From NCBI GenBank assembly GCA_041838515.1, contig JBGYPP010000002.1:1-64000 (forward strand): a stretch of 64,000 nucleotides of DNA. The letters run 5' to 3'. The position numbers were made by a program, and so were the translations under genes. Positions 32,240 through 38,972 of the stretch are shown here, piece by piece. The stretch is from JBGYPP01 sp041838515 (lineage in GTDB: Bacteria > Bacillota > Clostridia > Lachnospirales > Lachnospiraceae). Every line of letters starts with the position of its first letter. The first letter of the stretch is position 1. The notes under the pieces were generated by a model, which searched no databases, was not told the origin of the DNA, and was given only the letters and a program-made list of their open reading frames with translations.

Positions 32240-33610
32240 AAATGTGGAATACATAAATATATTCTCACCCTCCGCCATCACCCTGGACACGGCCAGCCAA
32301 AACAGTGCCGCCAGGCACAGGCGGAACCAAAATCGGGATTTGTAGCGCAAAAAACACCTCTCCCACAAGGGTGCGGCAAAGAAAATGCCGGCCAATAAGT
32401 AGGGCAGGTACACGCCTCCCATCTCCAAAAAATCCCCTCCTCGGACATTGACTCCCCGGTCAAGGCCAAACAATCGGTTGCAATAAGCAGTCAAATCTCC
32501 CAAATCGGTGATGGCAAAGCACATCCAGGAGATGGCGATCCAAAACCAGGTCCATATGCGCAGCATCCAAACCGGCAGGGCTAGGCCGGCCAAATCCCCC
32601 AGATATGCCGCCAGCCTCTCCACCACGATAAGAGCCAGCAGCAAGCCGGCCCACAGCAGATAATTCCAGCCCACGCCATGCCATAGGCCGGTCAATAACC
32701 ATACCACGGCCAAGCTGAGCAACCAGCGGAATAGACCACTTTGACTGCCTCCCAGGGGCCGGTAGATATAATAGTTGAAAAATCTGCCCAGGCTGATATG
32801 CCAGCGGCGGTAAAAATCCCGCACGCCCAGGGCGGCATAAGGATGCCGAAAATTGTCTGCCAATTCCACGCCCATCATCAGGGCCAAGCCCTGGGCCATC
32901 AGAGAATAGCCCAAAAAATCAAAATACAATTGCAGGGAAAAGGCCGCCAGGCCCAGCCAGGCCAAGGGCGTAGACAGGCTGGCGTATCCCAGTGTGCTGA
33001 CCTCGTTCCACAAGCGGTACAGCGGTGAGGCCAGCAGCGCCTTGGATGCCAGGCCGACAGTTAGTCGCATCAAACCCTCCTGCAATCCCTGCCAGGAGAA
33101 ACCCAGTTTGCCCAGGGATTTGTCCAGGGATACGGGATTTTCCAAGGGGCCTGAGAGCAATTTGGGAAAATACGCCAGTTGCAAAGCCATACGGGGCAGT
33201 GAAGCCACAGGGGCCATATTTCCCCTGTACACCTCCAGTGCATAAGCCATGGCCGCAAAGGTATAAAAACTCAGCCCAAGCGGCAGGCCGGCCCCTCCTT
33301 GGGCCGTCTTAAAATACGCAAGCAAGCCCACATCTGCCGCCAGACACAGACACAGGCCAAAAACAACGGCCGGCCTCCGCCCGGAGGCCCTGCGCCTGGG
33401 AGCGAGAAGCATCGCCCAGACATAGTGCCACAGCGCTGAGGCCGCCAGCAAAAGAGCCTGCCACCACTGCCCCCGCTCCAGACCGCTCAGATAGAACAGC
33501 GCGCCGGCAAGGCACAGAAAGGGCAGACGCCAGGCCTTGGGGCAGAGCGCAAACAGCAGCAAAAACAAGGGCAAAAAAACAAACAAAAAGGGCAAACCCG
33601 AAAAAATCAT
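32237..33610 (-). CDS. MBOAT-family O-acyltransferase
   Basis: 457 residues with about 11 membrane segments. The MBOAT core is clear: FRHPYAALGVRDFYRRWHIS, LGRFFNYYIYRPLGG and WLLTGLWHGVGWNYLLWAG with the invariant His. It belongs to the AlgI/DltB/PatA group that moves acyl groups from cytoplasmic donors across the membrane to surface glycans. Lies 21 nt after a TetR gene and 60 nt before the SGNH gene, so the three probably form one unit. The acceptor polymer is unknown. Confidence 0.9.
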   Translation of the reverse strand: MIFSGLPFLFVFLPLFLLLFALCPKAWRLPFLCLAGALFYLSGLERGQWWQALLLAASALWHYVWAMLLAPRRRASGRRPAVVFGLCLCLAADVGLLAYFKTAQGGAGLPLGLSFYTFAAMAYALEVYRGNMAPVASLPRMALQLAYFPKLLSGPLENPVSLDKSLGKLGFSWQGLQEGLMRLTVGLASKALLASPLYRLWNEVSTLGYASLSTPLAWLGLAAFSLQLYFDFLGYSLMAQGLALMMGVELADNFRHPYAALGVRDFYRRWHISLGRFFNYYIYRPLGGSQSGLFRWLLSLAVVWLLTGLWHGVGWNYLLWAGLLLALIVVERLAAYLGDLAGLALPVWMLRIWTWFWIAISWMCFAITDLGDLTAYCNRLFGLDRGVNVRGGDFLEMGGVYLPYLLAGIFFAAPLWERCFLRYKSRFWFRLCLAALFWLAVSRVMAEGENIFMYSTF

Positions 33611-33622
33611 TTCCCTATCTCC

Positions 33623-33645
33623 ATTTTGCCCCTAGGGGGCAAAAT
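33623..33645. repeat. Palindrome centred on the tetR stop codon
   Basis: ATTTTGCCCC-TAG-GGGGCAAAAT: perfect 10-bp arms, with the stop codon of the TetR gene at its centre and the MBOAT start 13 nt beyond. It could form an mRNA hairpin affecting MBOAT translation or be a DNA-binding site. Confidence 0.6.
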
Positions 33646-34222
33646 CCCCAGGGCATCTATGCTCCGATTGCATACTGTCCAAAAACCCCCGGGCGGAGGA
33701 AAAATAGGACTGCAATCCCCCATGCCCCTGCTCCAGGCTGTAGAACAGAAGGCCATCCAATACCAACCCGCCATAAGCCAGCCATGCGCCGGCCGCCAGT
33801 CCGCCGTCTATGTCCATTCCAAGGGAAAAAGCCGAGTCCAGGCGGGCGTGGCCGCCCAGTGCCTGCCGCAGCGACTGCACCCTCTCCTCCTTATCCCGGG
33901 AGGCCCGGAGCAAAAACAAGGGCAGGGCAGGATACATGGCTGAGGCCTCTCTCTGGGCCTCCACATAGGCAGCCAGGGCCATGCCCCCCCCAGCCTCCTG
34001 CCAGGACAGTGCCAGCAGCCGCAGGGCATATTCATAAGCAAAGGAAAAAATGCCCCATTTGTTCTCAAAATAATGGAAGAGCAGACCCTTACTGATGCGG
34101 GCCTTGGCAGCTATCTCCTCCGTTGTGCCGCCCCTGTACCCTGAGGCGCCGAAAACCTCCAGGGCTGCGGCCAATATCCTATCACGTTTTTCTCCCTCCA
34201 GGGCAAAAAAATTCTCCCGCAT
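33632..34222 (-). CDS. TetR-family regulator
   Basis: 196 residues. N-terminal TetR domain: ILAAALEVFGASGYRGGTTE, EIAAKARISKGLLFHYFENK. The C-terminal ligand domain is divergent. First gene of the unit with MBOAT and SGNH genes. A 9-bp-arm inverted repeat lies 16-37 bp upstream of its start, and its plus-strand neighbour at 34401 is divergent, so both may be controlled from the shared 178-bp space. Confidence 0.88.
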   Translation of the reverse strand: MRENFFALEGEKRDRILAAALEVFGASGYRGGTTEEIAAKARISKGLLFHYFENKWGIFSFAYEYALRLLALSWQEAGGGMALAAYVEAQREASAMYPALPLFLLRASRDKEERVQSLRQALGGHARLDSAFSLGMDIDGGLAAGAWLAYGGLVLDGLLFYSLEQGHGGLQSYFSSARGFLDSMQSEHRCPGDFAP

Positions 34223-34237
34223 GGCCTATTTCATAGC

Positions 34238-34259
34238 AAAATCTTTTTTGAAAGATTTT
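34238..34259. promoter_or_regulatory. Candidate TetR operator
   Basis: AAAATCTTT-N4-AAAGATTTT, a perfect inverted repeat just upstream of the TetR start, extended by GC/TGC at the outer ends. Confidence 0.5.
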
Positions 34260-34280
34260 ATGCTTTCTCCCTTTTCTTTT

Positions 34281-34309
34281 ATGACAAAACCAAGTACAAT
34301 CTATATCAT
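34281..34309 (+). promoter_or_regulatory. Promoter of the 34401 gene
   Basis: ATGACA (34281-34286), 17-bp spacer, TATCAT (34304-34309), about 90 nt before the start codon. Confidence 0.45.
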
Positions 34310-34400
34310 ACAGGAAATCTCCCGGAAACACTATCCCCCGGGGAAAGATAATTTTATCACAAATGCGGCCCGGCCGCCAGAGTTTGAAAGGAGAACCATC

Positions 34401-34940
34401 ATGGCACATTTTCTCGGCAAGTTGCTTTTGACCGCAGCGGCAGCAGCCACTGGCGCAGCCGTCTACCATATGTATGCCAAAAAGGATGACCCCAGGGTAA
34501 AGCAGATGAAGAAAGATGTGTCTGATCTGGGACAGCACGCCGCCCAAACCGTCAAGACCTATGTTCCCCTGGGCAAGGAGCTGGCCAAGGAAGCCGCCGG
34601 CAATCTCAAGGATGCCGTGCAAAAGACGGCCAAAACCATGGGCGACAGCCTAAAGCCCAAGGCTGAGGAGGCCGCTCCCGCCAACGAGGAGCAGGATTTT
34701 GCCCAAAAGGCCCAGGAGGCCATGGAGGAGCTGGAAAATACCCAGGAGGAGGCTTCTCAAGCCGAGGAAGCGCTGCCTCCCCAAGATTTTCACAAGGTAG
34801 AGGACATACAAAATCCCCAGGAGGCGCCGGCCTTTACACCGCTGGCCCAGGCCGCCCAGACCCCGGATCAGGTGGAGGACTTCTTTGACGAGGAGGACGA
34901 GGTGCTGGAAGATGCTCCTCAGATAGATATCCAGGGCTAA
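34401..34940 (+). CDS. Hypothetical membrane-anchored acidic protein
   Basis: 179 residues. A short N-terminal membrane helix (MAHFLGKLLLTAAAAATGAA) is followed by a basic amphipathic helix (VKQMKKDVSDLGQHAAQTVK) and a long Glu/Gln/Ala-rich tail ending in a strongly acidic stretch (DFFDEEDEVLEDAPQID). The layout resembles YtxH-like proteins, but no domain is certain. ATG 34401 has GAAAGGAG at 8 nt. Divergent from the TetR gene and followed by a good terminator at 35038. Confidence 0.6.
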   Translation: MAHFLGKLLLTAAAAATGAAVYHMYAKKDDPRVKQMKKDVSDLGQHAAQTVKTYVPLGKELAKEAAGNLKDAVQKTAKTMGDSLKPKAEEAAPANEEQDFAQKAQEAMEELENTQEEASQAEEALPPQDFHKVEDIQNPQEAPAFTPLAQAAQTPDQVEDFFDEEDEVLEDAPQIDIQG

Positions 34941-35037
34941 ACTCCGGCCCTCTACCAGCTTTTCCCGGAGCTTACAGCTTTCCGGGCAGGATTTTTCTTA
35001 CATCACGAAAAAAGTACAGGCCTCCACAGAGGCGCTT

Positions 35038-35064
35038 GGGCGAGAGAAATCTCGCCCTTTTTTT
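35038..35064 (+). terminator. Terminator of the 34401 gene
   Basis: Perfect stem GGGCGAGA/TCTCGCCC with a GAAA tetraloop and seven T. Confidence 0.9.
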
Positions 35065-35141
35065 GTAAAGGCGCTCTTTATACAGATTATTATTAGGTCC
35101 CTGTTTATGGATCTTTCACCAGCCGGCGCGGAAATATCCGC

Positions 35142-35190
35142 AAAAAAACTCCCGGACAGATGCCGGATATACCATCCATCCGCCCGGGAG
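35142..35190 (-). terminator. glnS terminator
   Basis: On the minus strand CTCCCGG pairs with CCGGGAG, followed by TTTTTTT; 38 nt past the glnS stop. Confidence 0.75.
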
Positions 35191-35227
35191 CCATCTCCTG
35201 TGCATATCTCTCCAGCCCTGCGCCGTC

Positions 35228-36904
35228 TTAATCCTTGGGCAGGACAAAGGAGCTCTTTAGGGAAACGATACGATTAAACACCAGCGCATCCGGACGGCTG
35301 TCCTTGGCGTCCAGGGCAAAAAATCCCTGGCGGACGAACTGGTAGCGGGGCGGTGCGCCCTCCTCACCAAAGGCCGGCTCCACAAATCCCTGCCTCTCCT
35401 CCAGAGAGTTGGGGTTGAGGTTGAGGCTGCCATCCGCATTGTACACACCCTTTTCCTCATCTATGATATTCTCGTAGAGGCGTATGGCAGCCGGCAGCGC
35501 ATGGCTGGCCTCCACCCAGTGTATGGTACCCTTGACCTTGCGCCCATCCGGCGAATTGCCCCCTCTGCTTGCCGGATCGTAGGTGCAGCGCAGCTCCACC
35601 ACCCGTCCGGTATCGTCCTTGACTGCCTCCCGGCAGGTGACAAAATAGGCGTTCATCAGCCGCACTTCATTTCCGGGAAAAAGACGAAAATACTTCTTGG
35701 GCGGATTTTCCATAAAATCCTCCCTCTCTATATACAGCTCCCGGCCAAAGGGCAGCCTGCGGCTGCCCAGGGCGGGATTATCCCCATTGTTGGGCGCCTC
35801 CAACCACTCTATCTGCCCCTCGGGGTAATTCTCTATCACCACCCGCAGGGGATCTGTCACCGCCATATACCTGGGCGCCTTCTCCTTGAGGTCCTCCCGT
35901 ATGCAGTATTCCAACATAGCATATTCCACCGAGGAATTGCTCTTAGACACGCCACATAGCTCCACAAATTTTTGTATGGACTCCGGCGTAAATCCCCGGC
36001 GGCGCAGGGCGGCTATGGACACCAGCCTGGGATCATCCCATCCGTCCACTATGCCCTCCTCCACCAGCTTCTTGATATACCGCTTGCCCGTCACCACATT
36101 GGTCAGATACAGTTTGGCAAACTCTATCTGCCGGGGGGGCTGGGCATAGCCCACATGGTCCACCACCCAGTCGTACAAGGGCCTATGATCCTCAAATTCC
36201 AAGGTACAGATAGAATGGGTAATGCCCTCTATGGCATCCTCTATGGGATGGGCGAAATCATACATGGGATAGATGCACCAGGTATCCCCGGTGTTGTGGT
36301 GGGATATATGCGCCACCCTGTACAGGACCGGATCCCGCATATTCATATTGGGGGAAGCCATGTCTATCCTGGCCCTCAACACCTTCTCCCCATCCTGATA
36401 TTTACCCGCCTTCATCTCCTCAAAGAGCCGCAAATTTTCCTCTATGGAGCGCTGGCGGCCGGGATCCTCCTCCCCCGCCTGGGTCAGGCTGCCCCGGGTC
36501 TTGCGTATCTGCTCCGCATCCAAGTCAGACACATAGGCCAGGCCCTTTTTGATCAGCACTATGGCCGCCTCCACCATCTGCCCAAAGTAATCGGAGGCAA
36601 AAAACAACCTGTCCTCCCAATCTGCGCCCAGCCACCGCACGTCCTCCAGTATGGAGTGGACGAACTCCGTCTTTTCCTTGGTGGGATTGGTATCGTCAAA
36701 GCGCATATTGAATTTGCCGCCGTATTCCTTGGCCAGGCCATAGTTGAGCAGTATGCTCTTAGCATGGCCTATGTGGAGATATCCATTGGGCTCCGGCGGG
36801 AAGCGGGTGTGTACATGGGTATACCTGCCCTCTGCCAGATCCTTGTCTATGGCCTGCTGAATAAAATGTCTGGAAACCCTGGCCTCTTGTTCTCTTGGCT
36901 CCAT
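35228..36904 (-). CDS. glnS: Glutaminyl-tRNA synthetase
   Basis: 558 residues, class I synthetase charging tRNA-Gln directly. Class I signature FPPEPNGYLHIGHAKSILLN; YDFAHPIEDAIEGITHSICT distinguishes GlnRS from GluRS; the KMSKS position reads VTGKRYIKKLV as in other clostridial enzymes. The C-terminal anticodon-binding barrels are complete. ATG 36904 follows GAGGAGG. It lies 10 nt after purH, so it is expressed with purine synthesis genes, an order that links glutamine-using steps. Confidence 0.95.
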   Translation of the reverse strand: MEPREQEARVSRHFIQQAIDKDLAEGRYTHVHTRFPPEPNGYLHIGHAKSILLNYGLAKEYGGKFNMRFDDTNPTKEKTEFVHSILEDVRWLGADWEDRLFFASDYFGQMVEAAIVLIKKGLAYVSDLDAEQIRKTRGSLTQAGEEDPGRQRSIEENLRLFEEMKAGKYQDGEKVLRARIDMASPNMNMRDPVLYRVAHISHHNTGDTWCIYPMYDFAHPIEDAIEGITHSICTLEFEDHRPLYDWVVDHVGYAQPPRQIEFAKLYLTNVVTGKRYIKKLVEEGIVDGWDDPRLVSIAALRRRGFTPESIQKFVELCGVSKSNSSVEYAMLEYCIREDLKEKAPRYMAVTDPLRVVIENYPEGQIEWLEAPNNGDNPALGSRRLPFGRELYIEREDFMENPPKKYFRLFPGNEVRLMNAYFVTCREAVKDDTGRVVELRCTYDPASRGGNSPDGRKVKGTIHWVEASHALPAAIRLYENIIDEEKGVYNADGSLNLNPNSLEERQGFVEPAFGEEGAPPRYQFVRQGFFALDAKDSRPDALVFNRIVSLKSSFVLPKD

Positions 36905-36914
36905 TTGCCCCTCC

Positions 36915-38090
36915 TCAATGATGGAACAGGCGCAGGCCTGTAAAGCTCATCACCATATCATATTTGTCGCAGCACTCTATAACCAGATCGTCCCGTACAG
37001 ATCCCCCCGGCTGGGCCACATAGCGCACGCCGCTCTTTCTGGCCCTCTCTATATTGTCCGCAAAGGGGAAGAAGGCGTCGCTGCCCACTGTCACCTGGTC
37101 CAAGCCGGCCAGCCAGGCTTTTTTCTCCTCCCGGCCAAAGGGCTCCGGCCTGCGGGAAAAGACCTGCTGCCAAGCTCCCTCGGCCAGCAAATCCTCCCAC
37201 TCCTCTCCCAGATACAGGTCTATGGCATTATCCCTCTCCGCCCTGCCTATGGCCGGCAAAAATGGCAGATCCAGGGCCTTGGGGCTTTGCCGCAGGTACC
37301 AGCGGTCGGCCTTATCCCCTGCCAGACGGGTGCAATGGATGCGGGATTGCTGGCCTGCGCCTATGCCTATGGCCTGTCCGCCCTTGGCATAGCAGACGGA
37401 GTTGGACTGGGTATATTTAAGGGTAATCATAGCCAGCGCCATATCCTCTATAGCCTGGGGAGGCAGCTCCTTATTGCGGGTGACGATATTGGAAAAGAAA
37501 TCCGGCCCAATGGAGAAGTCGTTGCGCCCCTGCTCAAAGGAAATACCGAACACTTGTTTTGTTTCTATAGCCGTAGGCGCATAAGCCGGATCTATGGAGA
37601 GCACATTGTACTTGCCTCCCTTTTTGGACAGCAGCATCTCCAGGGCCTCCGGCGTATATCCGGGCGCAATCACGCCGTCAGACACCTCTCTTTTGATCAA
37701 TCTGGCCGTATCCCAGTCGCAGACATGGGAGAGGCTGATAAAATCCCCAAAGGAGGACATCCTATCCGCCCCCCTGGCCCGGGCATAGGCGCAGGCCAGA
37801 GGCGATAACTCTCCCAGATCCTCCACCCAGTATATCTTGGCCAAGGTGGAGTCCAGCGGCCTGCCCAGCCCCACTCCCGCCGGAGATACGTGCTTAAAGG
37901 AGGCCGCCGCCGGCAGGCCTGTGGCCTCAGACAGCTCCTTGACCAGCTGCCAGCCGTTGAGCGCATCCAAAAAATTGATATATCCCGGATTGCCCCCCAG
38001 AACCTTTATGGGCAGCTCACCCTGCTCCACATAGATGCGGGAGGGCTTTTGATTGGGATTGCAACCGTATTTCAAAGCAATTTCCTGCAT
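36915..38090 (-). CDS. purH: AICAR formyltransferase (PurH, transformylase only)
   Basis: 391 residues, corresponding only to the C-terminal half of bifunctional PurH. It makes FAICAR from AICAR and 10-formyl-THF. Active-site motifs: PAAASFKHVSPAGVGLG with the catalytic Lys-His pair, GAGQQSRIHCTRLAG and YVAQPGGSVRDD; ending SFTGLRLFHH is typical. The cyclohydrolase half is supplied by the PurO-type gene 12 nt upstream. ATG 38090 is chosen for its AGGAGG spacing over GTG 38099. Confidence 0.94.
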   Translation of the reverse strand: MQEIALKYGCNPNQKPSRIYVEQGELPIKVLGGNPGYINFLDALNGWQLVKELSEATGLPAAASFKHVSPAGVGLGRPLDSTLAKIYWVEDLGELSPLACAYARARGADRMSSFGDFISLSHVCDWDTARLIKREVSDGVIAPGYTPEALEMLLSKKGGKYNVLSIDPAYAPTAIETKQVFGISFEQGRNDFSIGPDFFSNIVTRNKELPPQAIEDMALAMITLKYTQSNSVCYAKGGQAIGIGAGQQSRIHCTRLAGDKADRWYLRQSPKALDLPFLPAIGRAERDNAIDLYLGEEWEDLLAEGAWQQVFSRRPEPFGREEKKAWLAGLDQVTVGSDAFFPFADNIERARKSGVRYVAQPGGSVRDDLVIECCDKYDMVMSFTGLRLFHH

Positions 38091-38102
38091 AACTGCCACC
38101 TC

Positions 38103-38816
38103 CTAATCGCCTAGCCTTTTATTCAATATCCTCTCCTCAAAGGCGCCGCTGTCCAAATGGATAAAGCGCACCAGCGCCGAAATCTTATTCTCCTCATCCA
38201 GCCCCCTCCAGAGAGCCCGGGCCAACTGGTCTATATCGCCCTCCATGGACACACACAAGGGCTCGCCGGCAAAGGAGGGCAGGGGATCGAGATTTTCCGC
38301 ATATGTGTGTAGAAAATGCCCCTGGCCAGCCACCGGCCTGTCATAGTAAAAGAATTGCCGCAGACAGGCATCCGGATGGCCATTCCGGCTCTTCAGTATG
38401 GACAGGGCATAGGAACAACTGCCCTCCCCCCTTTGGAATATGCCCGAGATCCTGGGGGTGTAATGGGGGGCATCCGGCTCAAAGCTGCGCATGTGCAGGC
38501 TGTCCACCCAGTGCCGCCCCTCCTCCAGGCCTCCGGCTATGGTATCTGTCTGGTCCCCATTGGTAAGGACGGTGGTCTGCCCCACCACTCGCAACGGCGC
38601 ATAAATGATCAGAGAGGGATCCACCATCTTGGCCGGGTCATGGGCCCGGGTTTCTATGCCATCCCCCACCCGGACGAACAGGCGGTTGCGGCTGTTTTCG
38701 CTCCTGCCCATAATAAAATACGCAGCTATGCCATATTTTCCATCTTGGGAATATCCCAGCGCGATGCCCCTGCCGGGGTAGGCGCTGCGGCCTACGGCTG
38801 CCTCCAAACTCTGCAT
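38103..38816 (-). CDS. purO: IMP cyclohydrolase, PurO type
   Basis: 237 residues from ATG 38816 (AAGGAGG upstream). An Ntn-like cyclohydrolase of the archaeal PurO family that closes FAICAR to IMP, the last step of purine synthesis. Visible features: YPGRGIALGYSQDGKYGIAA, AYFIMGRSENSRNR and YTPRISGIFQRGEGSCSYAL. Its coupling to a transformylase-only PurH shows it replaces the usual N-terminal PurH domain. The gene symbol is by homology of role; annotation pipelines often give only the enzyme name. Confidence 0.88.
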   Translation of the reverse strand: MQSLEAAVGRSAYPGRGIALGYSQDGKYGIAAYFIMGRSENSRNRLFVRVGDGIETRAHDPAKMVDPSLIIYAPLRVVGQTTVLTNGDQTDTIAGGLEEGRHWVDSLHMRSFEPDAPHYTPRISGIFQRGEGSCSYALSILKSRNGHPDACLRQFFYYDRPVAGQGHFLHTYAENLDPLPSFAGEPLCVSMEGDIDQLARALWRGLDEENKISALVRFIHLDSGAFEERILNKRLGD

Positions 38817-38839
38817 GCTCTCTCCTCCTTGCTTGAATG

Positions 38840-38889
38840 CAAAAAGCCGCCCGGGCAAAAAAAGCCCATCGCTTTTTTGCCCAGGCGGC
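38840..38889 (-). terminator. Terminator of the GGDEF-EAL gene
   Basis: Long stem GCCGCCTGGGC/GCCCGGGCGGC with an inner AAAAAAGC/GCTTTTTT pairing, ending in GGCTTTTTGC, 80 nt past the stop. Confidence 0.8.
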
Positions 38890-38972
38890 CGGCCGTTTCC
38901 CCCATGCTCCCCGCGGGTATGCCCCGCCACAGCCCGCCAGGGCCGCTGCCGCCAGTCACATGGAGATATTGC

